NCBI GenBank assembly: GCA_963989385.1
Contig: OZ022509.1
Location: 50,856,271 to 50,920,270 of the forward strand
Source: Ctena decussata
Taxonomy: Eukaryota > Mollusca > Bivalvia > Lucinida > Lucinidae
Direction of reading: 5' to 3'
DNA: 64,000 nucleotides
The translations under genes were made by a program, and so were the position numbers. Every line of letters begins with the position of its first letter. Positions within the stretch are counted from its first letter, which is position 1. The notes under the pieces are model-generated. The model made no database searches and was not told the DNA's origin. It saw only the letters and a list, made by a program, of their open reading frames with translations. This document shows positions 12,257 through 23,290 of this stretch, piece after piece.

Positions 12257-13890
12257 AAACGTGGTTAAGTCCATGTGCATGCCATGGCAGTCTTTTCATT
12301 ACAAGTGTCTGTGTACTTGTCAGTGTGAAATCCGACGTCCCAGATCAGCTTTCGCTTCTGCACAGGCCGATAAGAGCATTCATGTGGACACGTGGTATGC
12401 TACAGCATTCCTCAAGCGGAAGTCAATAGCAGACCACATGTGTGCGCATGCTTATCTGCATCCTCGCTCTTTGCGTGGGCAATACACATATTTCACTGGT
12501 AGGCCAAACATTAAATCACGCCTACCAATCGCTCTCATGCGAAACCACGGTTCAGAACGCCAATCCATGAGAGGAGTTTCCGGTTTTGCAAGAGGGGAGC
12601 CGAAATCGTAAACAAATTTGACGTCGGCACAAGGGTTGAGGTGTTGATTTTCTCTGAAAACATTTATGCAAAATATAAGAATGCTATTTTGTCACATATA
12701 GATTGTTTCTTCGGCACATGAAAGGATTAGGCACATGGTCTTGCGTTTCTGCAGATATGCATTTAGTACGGCGGAGCATGTGTTCAAGGCCAATCTCGGC
12801 GATATATACATGTAGGGAAAAGTCGCTTTCTCTTGCTTGATTTTGAGTCTTTGACCTTGTCAGTCGCCAAGAAGTGATCAGAACTACTCTATGAGTGTAT
12901 CCAATCGTTGGAAGAAAGCTGTCCGTGATGGACAGTCTAGTATTTAGAAAATATACGCAAAAACTTGGCATCGTCAGCCCGGTTCCGCATGAGATAATAG
13001 AAAATAGAAGGAATTTTTATCAAACACAAAAACAGCTTCTGAACAATAATTGGATCAAAACTAACATGAACTCTGTGATAAATCATTATTTTATACATTG
13101 CAGATGGCTTTCAAGCTGTTTTTATTCCCCGTTTGTCTTTTAAGGCGTTTTGCAAACCCTCTTTCAAACCCTCTTGCATGCCTCAAAAACAGACAAACGG
13201 AATTGAAATTGTTCAACCTTGAAAATAGACTCTACTGTAAATTTTGGCAAATATTTCGACACAGAGGAGACCATTTTTTATCTGCCCAGTCTGAAAATGT
13301 GTGAAATAAAAGGAAAAAATATTTGCTAGGACGCTCTCCATAATGTATTGAAGAACCTTCAGACCCTATTACTTTTAAATAACGATAGTTATTTTTCAGA
13401 TTTTTGCGCACAAAATTACCCCTTCAAATTTTCTTATATAAACCCTTTTTAACTTCAACAAGTCCTGCAATTTTGGATTCTGAATCGTATGAAACAACAT
13501 ACAGAAGGCATCTGCTAATTTTGGGGAAGATCTGTTATATTTTCAGCACTTTATACAGATTTTTTATAATTCAGTATTGGTCATGGATGTTGATATCAAC
13601 ACAAACACCAAGGGGCAGTGCAATAGCTCTTCATGTTCACACCTAGAGATGCTAAACACATTTGAACAGAACTATGTATACCTGGTGTAAAATCGCTACT
13701 TTTGGAATCTGTTCCGCTGAGGTGCGGGGGAGCATAGTTAGGAGAATTGAAATACAACAAGCTACTTTTGGAATGAATGAAAGGAAAGCATGAGACTTAC
13801 ACAAAGTGTTTTTATTAGACAAGTAAACATCAACATGGAAGTAAAGCTAATGTGTGTTGCTAGCACAAACTTTAAATATAAAATTAGAAC

Positions 13891-13999
13891 TGCCGTAATG
13901 AGGGTAAGTATTGGGACACCTAAAATAATAAATTTTCCATTTGTTCGAAATGGAAAATTAACTATTTAAGATGTCCCAAAACTTAGGCAAATTACAGTG
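13891..13999. repeat. Palindromic short element
   Basis: Inverted arms include TTGGGACA...TGTCCCAA and ATTTTCCATTT...AAATGGAAAAT, with the centre at GTTCG. The outer flanks (CCGTAATG/CAAATTACAG) also pair loosely. Confidence 0.75.
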
Positions 14000-14044
14000 T
14001 TTTAGTATAATTATTTACTGTAAAAAAATATTTACACAGTTTTT

Positions 14045-14110
14045 TCAGACTTTTGGTGTAAGGATACTGTTTCAGTTTTGTCAGACTTTTGGTGTAAGGA
14101 TACTGTTTCA
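14045..14110. repeat. 36-bp tandem duplication
   Basis: TCAGACTTTTGGTGTAAGGA with TACTGTTTCA occurs twice in a row. Confidence 0.85.
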
Positions 14111-15399
14111 TTTTGCCGCCTTTTTTAAAGGGGTCAATATGTAAAGGAAAGAATTTTCTCTTTTACGACAAATTCTTCCTGTTTAGCTCGCCTGTACGAA
14201 AGTACAGAGAGCTATTGTTGTCACTTGGACGTCGGCGTGGGTGTCGGCGTGGGCATAGGCGTCACACTTTAAAGTTTTATGTTAAAGTTGTCTTATATGA
14301 TGGACAAGGCACTGCGTGCGAGCTATCCTATATGGGGACAGGTCTAGTTAAGTGTAGTTAGACCACATTTTAGAATGTTTATGTCATCTAGGGAAGTAAA
14401 CAAAAAACCACGAAAATTCTCTGCCTTCAGACCATGATGGAAATACGTGGTGGTGTATCCATGTTCATGAAAATGAAAAATAAGAAGAAACATCATGAGT
14501 GCTGCCATACCTGTATACTCTTGGTTGAAACAAGACCTGTTTTAACGTAAAACGTTAAGGTGTGACGCCCACGCCCATGCCGACAAGCTTTTCAACAACT
14601 CTGATTTGTTTTTCAGCCGCACATTTCGATCAATTTTTTCACCCTGCACTTTGTCATTGGTCTAACTTGATGACAGTAATATAATGGTAAAATATATTTG
14701 CTTCAATTGTGAGAAAAGTGGGTTATAACTAATGAGTGATCCGATACTGTCGATGATCCGATACTGTCGAGTCCACTGTATAACAGTCTATTTCAATAAA
14801 ACTTTTATTATGCACTATGGATTTATAAAACAAAATTACCGGTAGTAAGTTTTTGAAACGATCTGATACTGTCGGATTTTTAAAACAGTTTTATCGGTAG
14901 TATGTTTTTGAAACGTTTTGAAAAAAAATATTATAGCAGAGATTTTCGACAACCTGAAATATAATGACCAGCCCCGGGTTTGAGATTAATTCCTGTAGCT
15001 GTAGTAAAATAGATTTTTTTGTCAAAATGCCTCATGCAGGTTAAATGGAATATTTCCGAAAAATAATGCATGCTAAACTTCAATAAAATATTTTGTCTGA
15101 CGTAACTAAATTAGAACCAATAAAAACATTATATTAACATTACCTGTTAGCTGGGCTAGTGCTACTAGTAGGTCAATGTGACCTATATTCCGTGACTCAC
15201 TGACAAGGCACGGGGAATTCAGCGCACAGCGTTCTTGTCTGACTCTTCCATACTTCAAATGGATAAATATTGCTTAACAGAAAATGGTTAAATATTGCTT
15301 CTCTTTGAATTGTTTGGGTAAGAAAAAACATCTTACAAAAGCAATAACATCTTTCAAAAATAAGAACTACTATTGCTTAACTTTTAAAGGCAGATATCC

Positions 15400-15540
15400 C
15401 TTTAATCGTAAACAGGATTCCATTGTACACAGCCTTTCATTATCACCTCCGGTTTCCCATTGTCCTAATATGACTGAAATGCTGTTGAAAAGGATGTAAA
15501 ATCACGTCATCCATACGTCCAACCACCAATCTATCAATCA
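15400..15540 (+). repeat. SINE tail, block A
   Basis: AATATGACTGAAATGCTGTT and AAAATCACGTCATCCATACG are the 3' region of SINE family 2, without a head. It is also present at 40310-40440, 41395-41545 and 20215-20300. Confidence 0.6.
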
Positions 15541-15641
15541 ATTTTCTTAATGTACCACTTTCCTGAATAAAACAAAATCATAGTCTGTTCTAGTCCAAGC
15601 TCTAACTCTTCACAACTTTCTAAACTCTCATTATAAATTAT

Positions 15642-18003
15642 AACAAGACAGCCACGAGGCCCTGAATTGCTCACCTGAGCAATTGGCAAAGTGGCTTTTT
15701 CTTATGTCTGAAATTGCCAAAATTTGTCATAGTTCAAAAGTCAAAGAGTATACCAATTTTTAAGCCAACATCTTCAAAACTTTCCATGAAATTTTATGTT
15801 CCAGCATTTCCCCATATTTGACCTTGTCATAAAAAAGGTCAAGGTCAACCCAAAGTCATAATTTGAACAATCTTAATAGTTGATAGTACTCGAGTATCCA
15901 ATGCTACATACTAAGTTTCAAGGCCATTGGTCGATTGGTTCTGGCGTATAAGATTTTTAAAGGCTTTTACCATATATGGGCGTGGCGGCCATGTTGGTCA
16001 TGTGACCTGGACCGTTTAACCAAATTTCATTCTCTCAACCCCTGGAGGCTACATATGAAATTTGGTTACAATTGGCCCAGTGGCCTTTGAGGGGATTGTT
16101 TGATATTGTCTAAATGAGAGAGCTCTTGGTCAAACTTCAGAAAATGACTTTGACCTCTTGTACTAGTAAATCTTCATGTACTCATTAAGGTGAATATCTG
16201 TACCAATTGTTAGGCTTAATCTTCAAAACTTTCAATTGAATCTTATGTTATAGCATTTTTTCATATTTGACCTTGCCTTAAAATGGTCAAGGTCAACCCA
16301 AGGTCACCATATTCAACAGTCTTGATGGTACTGAAGCACCCAATGCTAAAAACCAAGGTTCAAGGCCATCGGTTGATTGATTCTGTGGTAGCAGATTTTT
16401 AAACGTTTTTACCATATATGGGTGTTGCAGCCATGTTGGTCATGTGACCTAGACCGTTTGAATAAATTTTCATTCTCTCACCCAATGGAGGCCGCATATG
16501 AAATTTGGTTACAATTGGCCTAGTGGCTTTTGTGGAGATTGATTGATATTGTCAAAAAAATGACAGTTCTGAGTCAAGGGTCAAAGTATGACCTTGGCCT
16601 CTTGTACTCACAAATCTTCATGTACTTATTAAGTTGACTGTATATACCAGTTTTCTGCCCAAAATCTTCAAAGCTTTCCATAAAATCCTATGTTCTACCA
16701 TTTTCCCCTATCTGACCTTGCCGTAAAATGGTCAAGGTCAATCCAAGGTCATAATTTGAACAATCTTAATTGTACTCGAGCACTTAATGCAACATTCCAA
16801 ATTTCAAGGCCATCGGTCAATGGGTTCTGGAGAAGATGTTTAATGTTTTTACCATAAATTCGGGTGGCGGCCATGTTGGTCATGTGAAATGGACCGTATG
16901 AACAAATTTTTATTCTCTTAGCCCCTGGAGGCCCTATATGAAATTTTGGTTTCAATGGGCTCTGTGGCTTTGAGGAGATTGTTAGAAATTGTCAAAGTAT
17001 GAGAGTTCTGTGTCAAAGGTCAAAAATGACACTGACGTCTTGTACTCATAAATCTTTATTTATTCATTAAGACGAGTGTAGATACCAATTTTCAGCCCAA
17101 AATCTTCAACAGTTTCCAAGATATCTCATGTTAAAGCATTTTGCCATATAAAAGTAAAAAGTATGCAAAGACCAGGAACTGAAACAATCAAAATCCAAAT
17201 CCAGCCCTCAAACCATAGTTGGAAACAACTAAGATTACAAATAATCAAGATACAGAGAACATATGGCCAACCGAGTGAGCAGCTTGTTCCCAAAAGGTGG
17301 CCACTCAGCAACCCAAACCGAACCAAAAATAATAATAACATACATAAGGTAAAACATCACAGAAACTCTGACACCAAAAACAGGCAACAAAGAACCACAA
17401 CAGAACTACCGCCTTGGAACGGTCAGTAATGAATTACTGGGGGGCTTAAATCGATTTTACAGGCCCAACCTCACCCTCAGTTTCTGAAGTGGTACAAAAC
17501 ATTTAGTTGGTTGTTCGGTTCGCATGATAACCCTCTAACTCGTCAATGAACCATCACGGTGAACACATAAATCAAATTTCAACACCATGAAGAAGCAAAG
17601 ACGAGGACTCAACAGATAAAAGCACAAGGAAGCAAAATTGACCTTGCTGTAATAAAGGACAAGGTTAACCCACGGTCATAATTTGAACAATCTTGGTAGC
17701 ACTTGCATACACGATGCTACATACCAAGTTTCAAGGCCATCGGCCTATTGGTTTAGGTGAAGAAGATTTTTTAAGGTTTTTACCATATATGGGCATGGCG
17801 GGCATGTGATCAGGACCGTTTGAACAACTTTTCGTTCCTAACAGCCCTGGAGGCTACATATGAAATTTTTGTAAAAATTGGCCAAGCGGTTTCAGAGGAG
17901 AAGTTGTTTGAAAACGTTAACGGACGACGACGGGGACGACGACGGACGACGTAGCTTGCCTATCCTAGAAGCTCCCCAGGAGCCTTCGGCTTAGGTGAGC
18001 TAA
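15642..18003. repeat. 440-bp tandem array with TTGACCTTG/CAAGGTCAA palindromes, block A
   Basis: About four units start at the palindrome positions 15820, 16268, 16713 and 17638 (the last after an R insertion). Each has TTGACCTTGCCGTAAAATGG with CAAGGTCAACC, and ACCATATATGGGCGTGGCGG with GGCCATGTTGGTCATGTGA. The ends GCTCACCTGAG and CTTAGGTGAGC are inverted repeats. Confidence 0.8.
17149..17636 (-). mobile_element. R retroposon, longest copy
   Basis: This is an insertion in the 440-bp array of block A, absent from block B. On the minus strand it ends GCATACTTTTTACTT, as do the other subfamily-1 copies. The shared core includes GAGGTTGGGCCTGTAAAATC and CCAAGGCGGTAGTTCTGT. There is no open frame and no poly-A tail. 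Confidence 0.8.
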
Positions 18004-18718
18004 AAACACAAGCATATTAATCAATTAGCATTTCGAATATACAGATCAAAAATATACTGTACATATATACAATCAGCAGCTTAAACACTACAGACAAACA
18101 AATATGGCCACTCCTCTACCCTGAATCCCCATCTTTTTTAGACAACTATGTTTATTGTTCACCCAGTTGCCTTTGCCAAAATATGATCCAGACCAAAACA
18201 CAATCATAATAATCAATCAAACTGCTTATCAAATTCAGCAGGTGTTAATATCATCATAATAATATTTATGTCTCATCATTTCAAGAAATTTCGGGAACAT
18301 GGAGAGGGACATATAAGGAACTCACTTAAACACTTTAAGCGCCAAAAATATGTCTCAAGCAGCGTAGATCCAGATGAGGCGGCTCATGATGAGCCGCCTA
18401 ATCTCGATCTATTCTGCTTGCCTTCTAGTATTTTAATTGCCAGTGTTGTATAACGTTGACGAAAAAAATCTTTGGAATTTCAGATGTGAATCTTGTCGTC
18501 TGATTTTGGTGGGTTTATATCTTAATATTCATAAAAATATCTAGGCCTATATTTATATTAATTGGATACTATATATACAAACTAACACAAAATCATTGCC
18601 GTTATCAGAAAACAATTTTTCCTGAAGCAAACAAAATAATAAATGATAATAAAACAATAAATAAAAATGAAACACTGAACACTGAAATGACTCCATTATC
18701 ATTTTTATTGTACTACTG

Positions 18719-18935
18719 TCCGGTAGCTCAGTGTATCACAAGCTGTCCTGCTAAGCTAGCGGTAGGGTTTGATTCCCACTTGAGGCAGAAATATTTTCAG
18801 TTGGGATTCCATTGCACAGAGGGGTTCATTTGACTTTCATGACTCAATAACACAGAACTATTTGTGGAAATGCCAAGAAAAAACTGCAAGTCATTCATCC
18901 ATTATAAAAAAGCATATTCTATTCTATTCATATTC
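18719..18935 (+). mobile_element. tRNA-headed SINE, block A
   Basis: The head CGGTAGCTCAGTGTATCAC has the B-box-like GGGTTTGATTCCC, followed by GAGGCAGAAA. It is shared with 44552-44715 in block B. Confidence 0.65.
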
Positions 18936-19334
18936 TGATTCCCTAAATGTTTGAAAAGATTACTCTCATCTGCAAAATATCACGGCCACACCCCTACTGT
19001 GAACCCCAAACCGTAGATAATCACAAATTTCAGAAAACTCATTTGAGTGACTCTCCAGAATGCCTAATAGACAGGAAACTGTTGAATTTCGCAATGTATC
19101 TGTTTGAATTATGTGGATTAGAAGAAAAGTTATATCAATGTTACAGCTGCGAAAAATTAGTATTATTACTGCTAAATCTTGGTTATAAGACACCATCTGT
19201 TGAAAGCATTTTGTACAGCTAATAACAATATACAAAATAGCATAAAACCATTGTAGTTGTACACGAATATCAGGCGACAATTTCTTTCCTTATGCAACGA
19301 AGTTAAAATTGACCAAAAAATAAAAAGAAATAAA

Positions 19335-19812
19335 AAAAATTCTAACACAGTGCACCTATAGAAGCAATGGAAAGTTACTGTGTTTTATTCTGCAACAATT
19401 CACTGTTTCGGAGCGCGTGAGTCTGATTGCTGACGTCACTGCAATTACTGACGTAATTTTGTGACGTTCTGTGACGTTAGACGGTGTATGGTGGCTTTCT
19501 CTTTCTAAAATCGCCATATAAACGTACATTTGTCTCAGATACAGTTTAGAATATTGGCGGAAGTATGATCGCGCTGGCAGGAAGGTTGGGAGAGTTTGAA
19601 TGAAAAGAACAGTTTTTCGGCGTTTTTGAGTGTTAGAATCGAAATAGTTCAGCTCTAGCATTGAATTGTTGAGTAATAATTCACTGTTTGTCGGTCAGTT
19701 GTAAGTAGATATATCACTCGCTCTCCGCACTCGTGATATGATCTACTTTACAACTGACCTCCAAACAGTGAATTATTACTCAACAATTCACTGCTAGAGC
19801 TGAACTATTTCT
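19335..19812. repeat. Insertion with ~70-bp fold-back arms
   Basis: Arms 19637-19707 and 19735-19810 are inverted copies sharing GAAATAGTTCAGCTCTAGCA and GAATTGTTGAGTAATAATTC, with a loop near CTCGCTCTCC. Block B lacks the whole insertion. Confidence 0.8.
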
Positions 19813-19934
19813 TAAATAAAGAAATAAAAACTTAATAAAATTAAATCGTTTTCAAAATATTTCACCACTGAAATGCATCAATAATCATGCTAGAGGCGGC
19901 AATATTTCGAACCGTAAAGGGGTTCATTTGCGCC

Positions 19935-20202
19935 GGGCCGTGTAGCGCAGTCGGTACGGCATCTGACTCAAGAGCCAGAGATCCGGGTTCGATACTCTGT
20001 CCGGCCTTATACTTTCGTTTCTCCTTCCGCTGATTCTAGAAGGGCATTTGTCAGTTACTGGCGAAGGTATGTGCACTTTGTACTGGTTAACCGCTTAGGA
20101 GGTCTAAGCCTGCCCAGGAATAGTGTGGTTAGGTTAACTGACCGTCCCGACATGACCATAGCTGTTTACCGTGGACGTAAAATAACAACATAACAACATT
20201 AA
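19935..20202 (+). mobile_element. tRNA-headed SINE (family 1), block A
   Basis: The head has TAGCGCAGTCGG (a perfect A-box TRGYNNARNNGG) and GGGTTCGATAC (box B). The body includes ACCGCTTAGGAGGTCTAAGC and CTGACCGTCCCGAC, with an AACAACA-rich tail. The head folds only partly, so it is not a functional tRNA. Confidence 0.8.
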
Positions 20203-20930
20203 GACTTCATTTGCACACCAGCTTTCATCGTCACTCTCCCATTGTCCCAGTATGACTGAAACAATGTTGAAGAGGATGAAGAATCATAGGTCATCTTTAA
20301 TATTGTAACAGTATTCTGAATTAAAATAAAGCATATTCCTTTCTAGATTATACATTTGTAACTCTTTATAGTTTATATACATAACTCTCACTATAGATGA
20401 TAAAAATACAAACGTATTAGCAGTTCCGTGTACAGATCAAAATATACTCGTCAAAACAAATTCCGCCGCAATTTGACGACTTTACATTTAATATTATTAA
20501 ATTATTTTGCTTTTAATTAGTTGCCACAACATTTGTCCACGGAAAACTTTTTAATGTCTCAGATTCCTGCTTTCGTGTACAGAGTTACCTCGCATAACTA
20601 GTAAACCATAGAAACTGCGACTAGGCACTTACGCATGCGCAGTATCGTTATATTTGTCTCATTTAAATTCTCGAGAAACTTTACATGCCAAAAACATCTA
20701 TATCTAATCTAAGCAACCTATCAAATGGCGAACATTGCATCTTGAAATGTGCGAGACTGAAAAAACCTCCCTTTAAATCAAAACTATAGGAAACATGATT
20801 TTCAGATTATGGGCTTATCAGACATAAATTTTAGTTCTGCTTTTCTGGACATGTGAATACGTTTCTTTGCAACATTTTTAAATGAAAATGCATCAGTTTA
20901 TTGCAAAATTGTGTCAGGCATGCAGGTTTG

Positions 20931-20990
20931 AGGGCTGGATTTGGATTTTGATTGTTTCAGTTCCTGGTCTTTGCATACTTTTTACTTTTG
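20931..20990 (+). mobile_element. R retroposon, 60-bp 3' fragment
   Basis: It starts AGGGCTGGATTTGGATTT and runs to the common end TTTTTACTT. Block B reads GCAGGTTTGAAATGTTTATG straight through at 46222-46241, so the net gain is 60 bp, with a possible TTTG duplication at the edges. Confidence 0.85.
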
Positions 20991-21584
20991 AAATGTTTAT
21001 GACAATGCTACTGCAACTTTAGAAAGTTTGGCTTTTCTGCCTAAAGTTAACATTTCATACAAGTGAGAAGTTCTCGTGAAAACCGTTTTGAACTCCGATT
21101 TTTATCTGTATATGAAACATCTGGCATCCGAAAAATGTGTCTAAGAAATACAGATTAGAAAACGAGGGTAAAACTAAAAGAAAGGGCGATCTTTTTTTCA
21201 TGAGAAATATTGGGAAATTAGAAATAGCCCCCGCTGCGCAAACTGTCAGTTTATATCAAAATTTTGAAGCCTGTCTGTCTAACATTAGAAAAAAGGTCAT
21301 ATGAGTACTACAATGGCTTTTTAAGCTCATTCGTTATAGTACCTTTTTAGAAAAAGATGCTAAAGTTAATGCAGTAAACTTATTTTGACTAGTATATATA
21401 TATATTGTACATATATACAACGAACAGTTTTGAAACATGAGAAACGATTTGTTCTTGCCAATATCAAGTGCGAAGACCTGGATCAGCTTGAACATCTGCA
21501 CAGTCTGATAAGAGAATTCGTTTTCACTCTTGGTATACTACAGTATGTCCATGTTCATGCTAGACAGCGTAGTGGGTAACGTGC

Positions 21585-21806
21585 CGGGATCATATTTATA
21601 AAACGACTTCAGTCGTTGCTATGCTGTTGCTAGGGCTCAATTTCTCTGAAGGAGATTCCCTAGAACTATGAAATTTGCTCTGGAGGAACAGTCTGAAAAG
21701 GACTGTTCCTCCAGAGCAAATTTAATAGTTGTAGGGAATCTTAATAGTAAATTAGCCTTAGCAACAGCATAGCAACGACTTTAGTTGTTTTATAAATACG
21801 GCCCCA
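21585..21806. mobile_element. Fold-back MITE of 0.22 kb
   Basis: TATTTATAAAACGACTTCAG and its reverse complement flank arms carrying TTTGCTCTGGAGGAACAGTC. The arms meet across a 7-base centre (TGAAAAG). Block B lacks it at about 46845. Confidence 0.85.
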
Positions 21807-22424
21807 GGACTATCAATTCAGGGGCTGCAGGTTCTATACCCTCCTTCTCTGGTCTTCAGGACGAGACTTTTGACCGAGGCCCCGTATTCTTATGACTTAT
21901 ACGTTGGTGGATCGTTAGATCCGCGTTCACTCACTCTCCAATGCCAGACCACGTAATTCCACATGCTTATCTGAATCTTCGCTCTTCGGTTATGCAATAA
22001 AATATATTCCAGCCAAAAGTTCTAACCGGCCACTTATATTTCATCGATTTTTTCAAAGCCTCAAACAATTTTGCAGCTCTGTTTACAGGTCAAAATAGGC
22101 AGATGTGTCAGTCAACTTAGCCATCAAAAGGTTTGATTTTGAGACCCTTCCAAAACTGAGTCAACTCTTGGCGAAACAAAACTTTGTTCCCAGGGGTGCA
22201 GTTTTCTTTTGCCTTAGGAATTAACCCCTATTGTGGAGAGAGGCAAAGTATAAATGGCAGAATGTCTTCCTGAAATTTATCAAACTACCTTTAAAGTTAC
22301 TTTCAACTTTTAAAAACACATACACTGCTAAATTGCACTTTGTCGAGGAGCATATATTTCAAGTCATATTTAAACATCACATTTTACGCGTTTTTGTTTT
22401 TGTTAAGGTAAATGTATACACTCT

Positions 22425-22650
22425 CAAGGGTAGTAACTCTGCCATATTAATGTAGCCTTACTTCTCGATGGGGGTCAACTTAAATAGAAAGAAATTTGCT
22501 CCTAGGGAAGTAAATTCTTTTCTTCAAAAGTAGACCCTATTTTGAAAAGGCTTTGTCGTTCAGCAAAACAACATGAAGTCGCAAAAGCTGTCTTCTATTG
22601 ACTTAATGGCGGAAAAACATGGAGTTGTACCCAATCACCTTAAATTTGAC
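22425..22650 (+). repeat. Dispersed '+' repeat D (example copy)
   Basis: This is a ~230-bp unit: AGTAACTCTGCCAT, TCAACT...AAAGAAATTTGCTCC, AAAAGTAGACCCTATTTTG, GGCTTTGTCGTTCAGCAAA, GTCGCAAAAGCTGTC and ATGGCGGAAAAACATGGAG. Relatives, all in the same orientation, are at about 1905, 7530, 9455, 11845, 47745, 55845, 57690, 59085 and 60215. Confidence 0.7.
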
Positions 22651-23124
22651 AAAATTGACACTTTATGTCCAGCTCCATTCCAGGCACAATTGGAGTTTGG
22701 CATGTACTTCAGTGTTTGTTTCTTTCCTATACTGAAGTAACTTAAGTCATCCGTGGTAACCTGCTTCTACTAAATGTCCAGTGTTTGCTTGATGTGTTCA
22801 GGTTCAGAGTTAAACGACGACTCATGGCAAAAAAGTCTTTTAGTATAAGCAATCAGATAATTCTCGAACGAACCTTAACATTTGCGCAGTCTAATCAGTA
22901 TCTTGTCTGTCGGCATCAGTCCTCTATATATCAAGTGATTACAATATGATCAGTCTGGGCTGGACTGTTCATGCCAACAGGGAATACTCTGATCAGACTG
23001 CGCGGATGGGCAGGCTGATCTGAGTATTTCCTGTTGCACAATCCTTTAAAGCATATTTACTCGCGATGCTAATCAGTGTATATTTCTGTCATATATGTTA
23101 TATTATCCATATGTAACTGATATG

Positions 23125-23290
23125 TCACTGAAACAAGAAATAAAAGTTAATTATTAGGTTGCCTTTGCCATCTCCCGTTAACAGTACAAGCTGATTATCA
23201 ACAACTCTTAGTGGCCAGGCCCAACCAAAATCAGCACATGCTACTCTCTCACCACTTAAATTTAGCTCCTGTACGTGGCATTTTCCTTTT
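23125..23290 (-). pseudogene. Detached C-terminal coding relic of copy 2
   Basis: In the +1 frame just beyond the premature stop, the sequence continues to match the family C-terminus: CHVQELNLSGERVACADF, then WPLRVVDNQLVLLTGDGKGN and the terminal INFYFLFQ. The paralogues at 48462 and 61208 read through this stretch in frame. Relative to the 61208 copy, a one-base insertion lies in the run of A residues near 23295, next to the GAA-to-TAA change. The relic is still well conserved, so the break is probably recent. A sequencing or assembly error in the A-rich run could explain the indel but not the substitution. Confidence 0.85.

Larger units (their letters stand above)
12257..15389. other. Intergenic, short repeats and a palindrome only
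   Basis: Positions 12300-12400 resemble 59340-59420 (a shared CCCAGATCAGCTT motif). A palindromic element lies at 13891-13999 and a 36-bp tandem duplication at 14045-14110. A 116-codon frame at 12261-12611 overlaps the MITE edge and the duplicated repeat, and has no recognisable domain. Confidence 0.4.

Noticed and set aside
12261..12611. 116-codon frame on the plus strand
   Set aside because: It overlaps the edge of an M1 MITE and a repeat shared with 59340-59420, and has no domain or paralogue support.
15284..15499. 71-codon frame
   Set aside because: Its second half is a SINE tail repeated at 41395-41500.
18947..19222. 91-codon frame on the plus strand of block A
   Set aside because: The block B copy lacks the ATG and has an internal stop (TAG near 44950). 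The peptide has no recognised motif.
19935..20006. Functional tRNA gene
   Set aside because: Boxes A and B are present, but the anticodon stem is mispaired and the head continues into a SINE body with an (AAC)n tail. The same unit occurs at 45227.
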